A DNA stretch of 64,000 nt, from the NCBI RefSeq assembly GCF_008728195.1, contig NZ_CP031598.1:558001-622000 (forward strand), written 5' to 3'. The DNA is from Roseovarius indicus (GTDB lineage: Bacteria; Pseudomonadota; Alphaproteobacteria; Rhodobacterales; Rhodobacteraceae). The notes beneath the pieces were generated by a model. That model was not told where the DNA came from. It saw only the letters and a list, made by a program, of their open reading frames with translations, and did no database searches. Positions 45,460-52,229 of the stretch are shown here, piece after piece; within the stretch, counting starts at the first letter, position 1; each line of letters opens with the position of its first letter. The position numbers and the translations under genes were made by a program.

Positions 45460-45921
45460 GTGGTGCAGGAGCTTCCACAATCGGTGCTCTTCTGCTGCGA
45501 CCACAATGCCGTGCGCTCGCCCATGGCCGAGGGCATCATGAAGAAGCTCTACGGCACCGACACCTATGTGCAGTCGGCGGGCGTCAAGAGCGACATGGAT
45601 ATCGACGGCTTTTCGATTGCCGTCTGCCGCGAGCTGGGGGTCGAGCTTGACCGCCACCGCACACGAAGCTTCGACGAGATGGAGCAATGGGGCGACGACC
45701 TGTCGTCGTTCGACCTGATCGTCGCGCTCAGCCCCGCCAGCCAGCGCAAGGCGCTTGACCTGACGCGGCTGTTTCACCTCGACGTGGTCTACTGGCCGAT
45801 CATGGACCCGACCGGCCTTGGCGAAACGCGGGAGGCCAAGCTGAACGCCTATCGCCAGACACGCGACCAGATCATCAAGCACCTCAAGGACAGATGGGGC
45901 GACCCGGGGATTGGATTATGA
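45460..45921 (+). CDS. Low-molecular-weight protein phosphatase/arsenate reductase-like protein
   Basis: A 153-residue protein of the LMW-PTP fold. The P-loop is CDHNAVRS (Cys13-x5-Arg19), and the acidic loop near WPIMDPTG supplies a possible general acid. It starts at GTG 45460, four bases after the UPF0262 stop, and overlaps the next gene by four bases. In related genomes this gene lies before infA; here a SnoaL-like gene takes that place. Substrate unknown. Confidence 0.87.
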   Translation: MVQELPQSVLFCCDHNAVRSPMAEGIMKKLYGTDTYVQSAGVKSDMDIDGFSIAVCRELGVELDRHRTRSFDEMEQWGDDLSSFDLIVALSPASQRKALDLTRLFHLDVVYWPIMDPTGLGETREAKLNAYRQTRDQIIKHLKDRWGDPGIGL

Positions 45922-46313
45922 ACGAGACCGTCAAAGCCTATTTCGACGCATTCAACAACGGCGACACCGCCGCGATGCTGGCCTGTTTGAGCGATGACGT
46001 GGCGCATCACGTCAACGAGGGGCAGGTGCGCGTGGGCAAGGACAAGTTCCGCGCCTTCTGCGACCACATGAGCCGCTGCTACCGCGAAGAGCTGACCGAC
46101 ATGGTGATCTTCGAGGCCGAGAAGGGCACCCGCGCGGCTGCCGAATACGTGGTGAACGGCACGTATCTGCAGACCGACGAGGGGCTGCCCGAGGCCGAGG
46201 GGCAGAGCTATCGCCTGCCCGCCGGTTCGTTCTTTTCGCTGAAGGACGGGCTGATCACGCGCGTCGTCACCTATTACAACCTCGCCGACTGGACGCGCCA
46301 GGTGTCGCAGTGA
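45918..46313 (+). CDS. SnoaL/NTF2-like protein
   Basis: A 131-residue cone-shaped NTF2-fold protein. VKAYFDAFNNGDTAAMLACLSDDVAHHVNEGQVRVGKDKFRAFCDHM and FFSLKDGLITRVVTYYNLADW match the SnoaL-like family. The ATG at 45918 overlaps the upstream stop as ATGA, and its stop overlaps the GTG of the GNAT gene. Enzymatic role and ligand are not known. Confidence 0.85.
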   Translation: MNETVKAYFDAFNNGDTAAMLACLSDDVAHHVNEGQVRVGKDKFRAFCDHMSRCYREELTDMVIFEAEKGTRAAAEYVVNGTYLQTDEGLPEAEGQSYRLPAGSFFSLKDGLITRVVTYYNLADWTRQVSQ

Positions 46314-46894
46314 TCCAAGTCGAGCGGCTGACGGGTCAGGCGCTGGCCGACGCGCTGGACGACGTGGCGCGTTTGCGGATCGAGGTGTTCCGGGCGTGGC
46401 CGTATCTCTATGACGGGGATGCGGGGTACGAGGCGGAGTATCTGCAGACCTACCGCGAGAGTGCGGATGCGATCCTGGTTGGCGCGTTCGACGGCGATCG
46501 GCTGGTGGGGGCATCCACCGGCACGCCGATGGAGGATCACGCCGAGGATTTCGGGGCGGCCTTCGCGGGGCAGGGCATCGCGCTCAAGGATATCTTCTAC
46601 TGTGCCGAAAGCGTGCTGTTGCCGGAGTATCGGGGGCACGGGCTGGGGCACCGGTTCTTCGACGCGCGCGAGGCCCATGCGCGGGGGCTGGGGCGCAGCT
46701 ACAGCGCGTTCTGCGGGGTGGTGCGGCCCGATGATCATCCCTTGAGGCCTGCCGACTATCGCCCGCTCGACGGGTTCTGGCGCAAGCGGGGCTATGAGAA
46801 GGTCGAGGGCGCGGTGGCGGAGTTCAGCTGGAAGGATCTCGACCGGGAGGAGGAAACCGTGCATCCGCTGCAATTCTGGATGCGGCGGCTCTGA
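46310..46894 (+). CDS. GNAT-family acetyltransferase
   Basis: A 194-residue acetyltransferase with the core KDIFYCAESVLLPEYRGHGLGHRFFDAREAHARGLG, where RGHGLG is the acetyl-CoA loop. The N-terminal VARLRIEVFRAWPYLYDGD segment is typical of a subgroup of unknown substrate. GTG start in a four-base overlap; it is the last gene of the hisD-proximal string and ends at a strong terminator. Confidence 0.85.
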   Translation: MIQVERLTGQALADALDDVARLRIEVFRAWPYLYDGDAGYEAEYLQTYRESADAILVGAFDGDRLVGASTGTPMEDHAEDFGAAFAGQGIALKDIFYCAESVLLPEYRGHGLGHRFFDAREAHARGLGRSYSAFCGVVRPDDHPLRPADYRPLDGFWRKRGYEKVEGAVAEFSWKDLDREEETVHPLQFWMRRL

Positions 46895-46914
46895 GTTGGT
46901 CCCCCGACATGCAG

Positions 46915-46943
46915 AAAGGCCCGCCTTTTTGGCGGGCCTTTTT
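46915..46943. terminator. Bidirectional intrinsic terminator
   Basis: An 11-bp perfect stem (AAAGGCCCGCC/GGCGGGCCTTT) with a TTTTT loop is followed by TTGTTT on the plus strand. It ends the GNAT gene and, read in reverse, the secreted peptide gene at 46963-47184. Its core GGCCCGCC/GGCGGGCC is shared with the terminator at 47537-47562. Confidence 0.9.
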
Positions 46944-46962
46944 GTTTGGGGTTTGGGTGTGA

Positions 46963-47184
46963 TCAGTAGCACTGCCATACGGTGACCCAGTTGCCCCAGT
47001 AGTCGTAGACGGTGATCCACTCGCAGTAGTAGGCGGTGTCGACGGCGGCCTCTTCGGCGACGGTTTGCGAGGCGGCGGGAGGGGTGAGGCTGGAGGTGTC
47101 GATGTCGAAGCTGTCGGAGATGGAGGCCTGGGCGTTTGCGGCGATGAGGGCGAAGGCGGCGGCGGTGAGGAGTTTCTTGAACAT
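46963..47184 (-). CDS. Small secreted aromatic-rich peptide, copy 1
   Basis: A 73-residue protein: a 20-residue signal peptide (ending ANAQA) and a 53-residue mature part that begins SISDSFDIDTSSLTPP. The last 22 residues contain two cysteines (mature positions 34 and 52) enclosing a tryptophan- and tyrosine-rich stretch with a WGN turn, which suggests a disulfide-closed beta hairpin. The gene has an AAAGGA ribosome site and its own promoter and terminator. It is 48/53 identical in the mature part to the copy at 47604-47825. I recognise no family. Confidence 0.85.
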   Translation of the reverse strand: MFKKLLTAAAFALIAANAQASISDSFDIDTSSLTPPAASQTVAEEAAVDTAYYCEWITVYDYWGNWVTVWQCY

Positions 47185-47240
47185 TGTCTTGGTCCTTTCG
47201 GTGTGGTGTTGTGTGTGTGGCGGTGTTGCCGTGTCTTGGT

Positions 47241-47281
47241 GGTGTATATATGACACCAAGTATTAGTGTTGTAAAGACACT
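47241..47281 (-). promoter_or_regulatory. Promoter and four-half-site operator of secreted peptide copy 1
   Basis: On the minus strand a -35 TTTACA (47270-47275) and -10 CATATA (47247-47252) are separated by 17 bp. Four alternating half-sites overlap them, each separated by seven bases: AGTGT, ACACT, GGTGT, ACACC. The pattern is repeated at 47882-47922. Confidence 0.75.
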
Positions 47282-47536
47282 TAATGGTCGATTGCGGCGC
47301 TTATCGCGTAAGCCATTGGAATCCAACGATTCAAATTTGGATGCTGGCGGGGAATAGCGACACGAACCAGCGAGATGCCCCCGGACTCATGGACAGGACC
47401 CAGGCCGAGTCGGGCGGGTTTCCACGAGCGGCAGGGCAATTCGCCTTCCGAGTGCTGGTATTCACGGCCAATATCCGACGCGGACAGCACAGGGCTCTGT
47501 GAGGCCCCCGCTATTCCCCTAAGCGATGCCAGGACG
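47282..47536. other. 255-bp spacer between the duplicated peptide genes
   Basis: Frames of 72 and 69 codons exist on either strand (47284-47502 and 47281-47490), but neither has a ribosome site or a recognisable domain, and the composition is unlike neighbouring genes. It may be debris from the duplication or an insertion. Confidence 0.4.
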
Positions 47537-47562
47537 AAAAAAGGCCCGCCGATTGGCGGGCC
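47537..47562 (-). terminator. Intrinsic terminator of secreted peptide copy 2
   Basis: Read on the minus strand, GGCCCGCC-AATC-GGCGGGCC is followed by TTTTTT. It lies 41 bases after the stop of the peptide gene. Confidence 0.9.
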
Positions 47563-47603
47563 AGGTGCTCTGGGAGGAGGGAGGGAGGTTCAGGAGCGAA
47601 AGA

Positions 47604-47825
47604 TCAGTAGCACTGCCACAGGGTGACCCAGTTGCCGTAGTAGTCGTAGACGGTGACCCATTCGCAGTAATAGGCGGTGTCGATGGCGGCCTCTTCGGTG
47701 ACGGTTTGCGATGCGGCCGGGGGGGTGAGGCTGGAGGTGTCGATGTCGAAGCTGTCGGAGATGGAGGCGTTTGCGGTGGCTGCGACGGTTGCGAAGAGGG
47801 CGGCGGTGATGATGGTCTTGAACAT
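47604..47825 (-). CDS. Small secreted aromatic-rich peptide, copy 2
   Basis: A 73-residue paralogue of the gene at 46963-47184, with the same length, signal-peptide length (20 residues, ending ATANA) and cysteine positions. The signal peptides match at about 12 of 20 positions, while the mature parts match at 48 of 53; differences are conservative (for example Ile/Val, Trp/Tyr). So the mature sequence appears constrained. Ribosome site AAAGGA; promoter 47882-47922; terminator 47537-47562. The function is unknown: a structural, signalling or antimicrobial peptide are all possible. Confidence 0.85.
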   Translation of the reverse strand: MFKTIITAALFATVAATANASISDSFDIDTSSLTPPAASQTVTEEAAIDTAYYCEWVTVYDYYGNWVTLWQCY

Positions 47826-47881
47826 TGTTTCGATCCTTTGTGTGTGGTCTTGTGTGTTTGGCGGTGTTGCCGTGTTTCGAT

Positions 47882-47922
47882 GGTGTAGTTATGACACTAA
47901 CAATAAGTGTTGTAAATACACT
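47882..47922 (-). promoter_or_regulatory. Promoter and four-half-site operator of secreted peptide copy 2
   Basis: On the minus strand, -35 TTTACA (47911-47916), 17-bp spacer, -10 CATAAC (47888-47893). Half-sites AGTGT, ACACT, AGTGT and ACACC alternate with exactly seven bases between each. Bases outside the half-sites differ from copy 1, while the half-sites are kept. Confidence 0.75.
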
Positions 47923-48120
47923 TAATGACGTTTACGCACCAGATCCCCGCAAGGCATTGGTTTGGAAAGATTCTTTTTTTATTTTATGTTGCCAGACCGG
48001 CATGCCTTGGCGCGATCTCGGTCGAAAACGCCCGTTGCAAGAGGCCGGCTAGGGCCGATTCCCACCCCTCCTGACGCAGCTTTTTGCGCGCATTCCGAAA
48101 AACTTTGCCCGCCCCCCGTG
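47923..48120. other. Intergenic region between peptide copy 2 and the NUDIX regulator
   Basis: A short AT-rich stretch (about 47970-47990, with a run of seven or more T) is present but has no adjoining hairpin. No gene is supported. Divergent transcription leaves this region as shared upstream DNA. Confidence 0.4.
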
Positions 48121-48162
48121 TTTACAACCGGCGCCGTACCTATATAGTGTCCGCAATACACG
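48121..48162 (+). promoter_or_regulatory. Promoter and candidate operator of the NUDIX regulator gene
   Basis: A -35 TTTACA (48121-48126) and -10 TATAGT (48143-48148) with a 16-bp spacer precede the ATG at 48174. AGTGT at 48146-48150 and ACACG at 48158-48162 are separated by seven bases and overlap the -10, the same arrangement as in the peptide promoters. This suggests autoregulation. Confidence 0.65.
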
Positions 48163-48173
48163 TAAGAGCGATC

Positions 48174-48863
48174 ATGACATACCAGTACGAATACCCGCAT
48201 CCCGCCGTCACCACCGACACGGCGGTGTTTTCCATCATCGAGGGGCGGCTGAACGTCGCCCTGATCGAACGGGCCGGCGAACCCTACAAGGGGCACTGGG
48301 CCTTGCCCGGCGGCTTTGTCCAGATGGACGAAGACCTTGAAACCGGCGCCCGGCGCGAGCTGGCCGAGGAGGCCGGGGTCACGCCCGCGCAGCTGGAAGG
48401 GCTGCCCTTCCTGCAGATCGGCGCCTATGGCCGGCCCGACCGTGACCCGCGCGAGCGGGTGATCACGGTGGTCTACCTGACGCTGGTGCCGATGGACCGG
48501 CTGAAGCTGGTGGCCTCGACCGACGCCGCCAAGGCCGAGTGGTTTTCCTTCGACAACCTGCCCGAGCTGGCGTTCGACCATGCGAAGATTCTCGACGATG
48601 CGCGGAACGCGCTGGCCAAGCTCGTGTCGACCGACCTGGGGGATGACGCCTCGGTGGTGTTTTCCTTCCTGCCCGAGGAATTCACCCTCTCACAGGCGCA
48701 GGTGGCCTTCGAGACGATCAAGGGCGAGCCCTTGGAGAAGCGGAATTTCCGCAAGTGGATCAATGCGCACTGGGATCTCGAAGACCTCGAGAAGAAGACC
48801 ACCGGCGGGCGGCACCGGCCGGCGAGCCTGTACAAGCTGAAGGGGCCGAAGAAGGCGGCTTGA
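48174..48863 (+). CDS. NUDIX-domain transcriptional regulator (NrtR-like)
   Basis: A 229-residue protein with an N-terminal NUDIX domain and a C-terminal winged-helix region (FTLSQAQVAFETIKGEPLEKRNFRKWI, then KTTGGRHRPASLYKLK), the architecture of NrtR regulators that sense ADP-ribose or related nucleotides. The Nudix box GFVQMDEDLETGARRELAEEAG keeps all consensus acidic residues, so hydrolase activity may be retained. The ATG at 48174 is used rather than the longer frame. It is divergent from the two peptide genes and no NAD biosynthesis operon is adjacent. Confidence 0.87.
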   Translation: MTYQYEYPHPAVTTDTAVFSIIEGRLNVALIERAGEPYKGHWALPGGFVQMDEDLETGARRELAEEAGVTPAQLEGLPFLQIGAYGRPDRDPRERVITVVYLTLVPMDRLKLVASTDAAKAEWFSFDNLPELAFDHAKILDDARNALAKLVSTDLGDDASVVFSFLPEEFTLSQAQVAFETIKGEPLEKRNFRKWINAHWDLEDLEKKTTGGRHRPASLYKLKGPKKAA

Positions 48864-48877
48864 GAGGGGGCGGCGCC

Positions 48878-49576
48878 TCAGACCCCCAGCCAGCGGGCAT
48901 GCGCTTGGTCGTCGGCCTTCAGCGCAGCCGCATCGCCGCGCCAGACGATCTGGCCGCGGCCCATCAGGCTGATATCGTCGGCCAGGCCAAGGGCGAAGTT
49001 CAGGTTCTGCTCGACCAGCAGGATGGTCAGACCCGATGCCTTCAGCTCCTTCAGCTTGCCGAAGATCTGCTGGATGATGATCGGGGCCAGCCCTTCTGTC
49101 GGCTCGTCGAGCATCAGGATGCGCGGCGAGGCCATCAGGGCGCGGCCCACCGCCAGCATCTGCTGCTCGCCGCCCGACAGCTCGTGCCCGCCATTGTTCA
49201 GCCGCTCGGCCAGGTTGGGGAAGAACGCCACGATCCTGTCGACCGTCCAGTCGGCCCCGGGCCCCGCCAGCCGGCCGGCGAGTTCGAGGTTCTCGCGCAC
49301 CGTCAGGGCGCCGAAGATATCCCGCGTCTCGGGCACATAGGCCACGCCCAGCCGGGCGATGTCATGGGGCAACCGGCCGGAAATCTGCTGACCGGCCAGC
49401 CGCACGGTGCCGACCGTCACCGGCAACTGCCCGATTACCGATTTCAGCGTGGTCGACTTGCCCACCCCGTTGCGGCCCAGAAGCGCGTGCACCGTGCCCT
49501 CGCGCACCGTCAGGTCGAGCCCGTGCACCACGCGGGTCTCGCCATAGCCGGTCTCGATGCCTTCCAGCTCAAGCAT
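48878..49576 (-). CDS. livF: Branched-chain-type ABC transporter ATPase (LivF)
   Basis: A 232-residue ATPase with Walker A GRNGVGKST, signature LSGGEQQM and Walker B ILMLDEPTEGLAP, the last typical of LivF. It is the last gene of a five-gene importer transcribed away from the benzoate operon. The start overlaps the livG stop by eight bases. Uptake of benzoate or a related aromatic acid is more likely than of amino acids, by context. Confidence 0.9.
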   Translation of the reverse strand: MLELEGIETGYGETRVVHGLDLTVREGTVHALLGRNGVGKSTTLKSVIGQLPVTVGTVRLAGQQISGRLPHDIARLGVAYVPETRDIFGALTVRENLELAGRLAGPGADWTVDRIVAFFPNLAERLNNGGHELSGGEQQMLAVGRALMASPRILMLDEPTEGLAPIIIQQIFGKLKELKASGLTILLVEQNLNFALGLADDISLMGRGQIVWRGDAAALKADDQAHARWLGV

Positions 49577-50315
49577 TCTCTTGCCAGTCCCCCAGGTAAA
49601 TGTCGCGCACGACCTTGTTGCCGCGGGTTTCCTCCGGCGTGCCCTCGAACACGACCTCGCCGAAATTCAGCACGGTGATCCGGTCGGCCACGTCGAAGGC
49701 AAGGTCCATGTCATGCTCGATGATCAGCACGGTCAGGTCTTCGGGCAGCGATTTGAGCAGGCGGTGAAAGCCCTCGATCATCGACGGGCCGACGCCCGAG
49801 GTGGGCTCGTCCATCAAGAGAAGCTTGGGCCGGGTCGCCAGGGCGATGCCGACCTCGAGCTGCCGCCGGTTGCCGTAGGAGGCGGCTTTCACGGGCGTAT
49901 CCAGCAGGTCGGTGAGGGAGACCAGTTCGGCGGCTTCTTCGACCGCTTCCTTGACCCCTCGGTCGCGGAAGCTGTCCTTCACCAGCCAGGCGATCTTGCC
50001 CTGTGCGGCGGCGGCGGCCAGCGTCAGGTTTTCCCGCACGGTGAGGTCCTCGAAGAGGTTGTTCTTCTGGTAGCTGCGTGACAGCCCCATGCGCGAGCGC
50101 TGGCTGACGCTCAGCCCCGATACCGACACGCCGTCGATCAGGATATCGCCGCCACTCGGGGTCAGCTCGCCCACCAGCAGGTTGAAGAGCGTGGTCTTGC
50201 CCGCCCCGTTGGGCCCGAGGATCACCCGGCGTTCGCCCTTTGCCAGCTTGAACGAGACGTTCCGCGTGACCTGGATGCCGCCGAAGGCCTTGGAGAGGTT
50301 GTGCACGTCAAGCAT
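49569..50315 (-). CDS. livG: Branched-chain-type ABC transporter ATPase (LivG)
   Basis: A 248-residue ATPase: Walker A GPNGAGKTT, Q-loop near SRSYQKNNLFEDLTVREN, Walker B LLLMDEPTSGVGP, switch IIEHDMDLAF. The canonical LSGGQ signature is replaced by SYGNRRQLE, in the expected position; this S/YG-x-RR form is common in LivG. The start at 50315 (MLDVHNLSKAF) is chosen by the overlap with livM. Confidence 0.9.
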   Translation of the reverse strand: MLDVHNLSKAFGGIQVTRNVSFKLAKGERRVILGPNGAGKTTLFNLLVGELTPSGGDILIDGVSVSGLSVSQRSRMGLSRSYQKNNLFEDLTVRENLTLAAAAAQGKIAWLVKDSFRDRGVKEAVEEAAELVSLTDLLDTPVKAASYGNRRQLEVGIALATRPKLLLMDEPTSGVGPSMIEGFHRLLKSLPEDLTVLIIEHDMDLAFDVADRITVLNFGEVVFEGTPEETRGNKVVRDIYLGDWQENA

Positions 50316-51276
50316 TCCGCGCCGCCCCCTCGGGCCGCCGGCGGCCCATCCAGTGCTCGATCTGCCCGTAAAGGCCGCGTCCGCCCGCCAGCACCGTGGC
50401 AATGAGGACAAGGCCCACCACGATATGCCAGTGATCGGTGTAATCGCTCAGCTCGTGTTTCAGCAGGACAAAGGCGATGGCCCCGATCATCGGCCCGATC
50501 AGCGTGCCGAGCCCGCCGAGGATGACGACGATGAGCGCCTCGCCCGAGACGGTCCAGAACAGGAGTTCGGGCGAGATATACTGGATATGCTGCGCCGCCA
50601 CGATGCCCGCCACGCCCGCCAGCAGACCGGAAAAGCCCATGGCGCGGGCGCGGTGCATGACGGTGCTGACGCCGATCGCGCGCATCCTCGGTTCGTTGGA
50701 ATGGATGCCGCAGAGCGTGCGCCCGAAGGCCGAGCGCATGACCCAGGCGGCGGCCACGTAACAGGCGAAGATGGCGAGCACCGCGAAAAGCGCGAAGGGC
50801 AGCGACTTGTTCATCGCGATACCGGCCCAGTCGAGGTCGAACCGGGGCAGGCCGCCCATGCCGTCGTCGCCGCCCAGCCAGCGCGACTTGAAGATCACGG
50901 TATAGGCCATCTGCCCGAAGGCGAGGGTGGCCATGATGAAATAGATGCCGGTGGTGCGGGCGGTGATCCAGCCGACGACGGTGCCGAAGACCGCTGCCGC
51001 CGCGATGGCCGCCACGGCCGAGGGCAGGGCGGGATAGCCCAGCTTGGCCGTCAGGATGCCGTAGGTATAGGCCGAGACGCCGAGAATGGCGCCGTGGCAC
51101 AGCGAGACCATGCCGCCGAAGCCCGCCACCACGTCGAGGCTGATGGCGAGGATGGCGAGGATGGCGATCTCGATCACGATCTCGCGGGCGAAATAGCCGC
51201 CGTATATGGCATAGAGCGCCAGCCCCACCAGCGCGGCGACCAGGAAGACGGAACGGGTCGGGGATTGGTGAAACAT
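50308..51276 (-). CDS. livM: Branched-chain-type ABC transporter permease (LivM)
   Basis: A 322-residue membrane subunit with about nine helices. Strings MVSLCHGAILGVSAYTYGILTAKLG, GIYFIMATLAFGQMAYTVIFKSRWLGG and VVILGGLGTLIGPMIGAIAF are typical of LivM. It starts four bases after livH ends and overlaps livG by eight bases. Confidence 0.92.
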   Translation of the reverse strand: MFHQSPTRSVFLVAALVGLALYAIYGGYFAREIVIEIAILAILAISLDVVAGFGGMVSLCHGAILGVSAYTYGILTAKLGYPALPSAVAAIAAAAVFGTVVGWITARTTGIYFIMATLAFGQMAYTVIFKSRWLGGDDGMGGLPRFDLDWAGIAMNKSLPFALFAVLAIFACYVAAAWVMRSAFGRTLCGIHSNEPRMRAIGVSTVMHRARAMGFSGLLAGVAGIVAAQHIQYISPELLFWTVSGEALIVVILGGLGTLIGPMIGAIAFVLLKHELSDYTDHWHIVVGLVLIATVLAGGRGLYGQIEHWMGRRRPEGAARNA

Positions 51277-51280
51277 CTGC

Positions 51281-52150
51281 TCACGAGCCTCGCGCGGGGA
51301 TCAGCCCTTGCGGGCGCAGAACAAGGACGGCGGCCAGCAGCAGGTAGCTTGCCACGGCGGCAAAGCTGGGCAGGAAGGCCGCGCCGACGGTTTCGATGAA
51401 GCCGATGATGAGCGAGCCGACGATGGCGCCCTGCAGGCTGCCGAGCCCGCCGATGACGACGACGATCAGGGTGGGGATCAGGATCGAGATGCCCATGCCG
51501 GTGGTCGCCGAAAAGACCGGTGCGGCCACGACCCCCGCCAGCCCCGCCAGCGCGCAGCCGACGCAGAAGACGGCGAAGAAGAGGCGGCCGACATTGATGC
51601 CCATCGCGGCGGCCATGTCGCCGTTTTCCACGCTGGCACGGATCATCGCGCCGATCTGGGTGCGCGACAGCATCAGCCACAGCGCCGCCATGACGATGGC
51701 CCCCAGCGCGATGATGAACAGCCGGTAGGTGGGGTAGGCCACGCCCAGAAGGTTGGACGTGCCCGACAGCCCCTCGGGCGCGCTGAGCCCCAGCGCCACG
51801 TCGCCCCAGCCGATGCGGGCGAGATCGAGAAAGACGAAGATCAACCCGAAGGTCACCAGCACCTGGTTCATCGGGCCGGCCCCGCGCAGCCGGTCGATCA
51901 GGGTGAAATAGAGGATGGCGCCGATCACCGTCACGCCCAGCGGCGCCAGGATGAAGGCACCCCAGAAGCTGCCGGTCAGCGCCGCGGCCGAGATGCCCAG
52001 ATAGGCGCCCATCATGTAAAGCGCCCCGTGGGCGAGGTTGACGAAATGCAGCAGCCCGAAGATCACCGTCAGCCCGATCGACAGCAGGAACAGCAGCATC
52101 GAGTATTGCAGCGCATTCAGGAACTGAAGAACCCAGAAACCCGCATCCAT
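51281..52150 (-). CDS. livH: Branched-chain-type ABC transporter permease (LivH)
   Basis: A 289-residue membrane subunit with about eight helices: LTVIFGLLHFVNLAHGALYMMGAYLG, DNGDMAAAMGINVGRLFF-like loop (read as VENGDMAAAMGINVGRL) and VVVIGGLGSLQGAIVGSLIIG. The start is at 52150 (MDAGFWVLQ). It is separated by 79 bp and a stem-loop from the binding-protein gene. Confidence 0.92.
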   Translation of the reverse strand: MDAGFWVLQFLNALQYSMLLFLLSIGLTVIFGLLHFVNLAHGALYMMGAYLGISAAALTGSFWGAFILAPLGVTVIGAILYFTLIDRLRGAGPMNQVLVTFGLIFVFLDLARIGWGDVALGLSAPEGLSGTSNLLGVAYPTYRLFIIALGAIVMAALWLMLSRTQIGAMIRASVENGDMAAAMGINVGRLFFAVFCVGCALAGLAGVVAAPVFSATTGMGISILIPTLIVVVIGGLGSLQGAIVGSLIIGFIETVGAAFLPSFAAVASYLLLAAVLVLRPQGLIPARGS

Positions 52151-52188
52151 GACCGGCCCCTTTTCATCCCGGCGTTGGAGACAACCGC

Positions 52189-52213
52189 GCCCCCGGCCTT
52201 GCGGACCGGGGGC
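52189..52213 (-). promoter_or_regulatory. Stem-loop between binding-protein and permease genes
   Basis: A perfect 8-bp stem GCCCCCGG/CCGGGGGC with a nine-base loop lies in the gap after the binding-protein gene. No T-run follows on the minus strand. As in many importers, it may stabilise the upstream message so that more binding protein is made. Confidence 0.55.
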
Positions 52214-52229
52214 GGGCAGGAAGGTTGCG

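Noticed and set aside
47284..47502. 72-codon frame between the twin peptide genes
   Set aside because: No ribosome site, no recognisable domain, and an overlapping frame of similar length on the other strand.
47970..47995. dif-like sequence near the skew flip (TTTTATGTTG)
   Set aside because: Only the right arm resembles a XerD site; the left half does not match the dif consensus.
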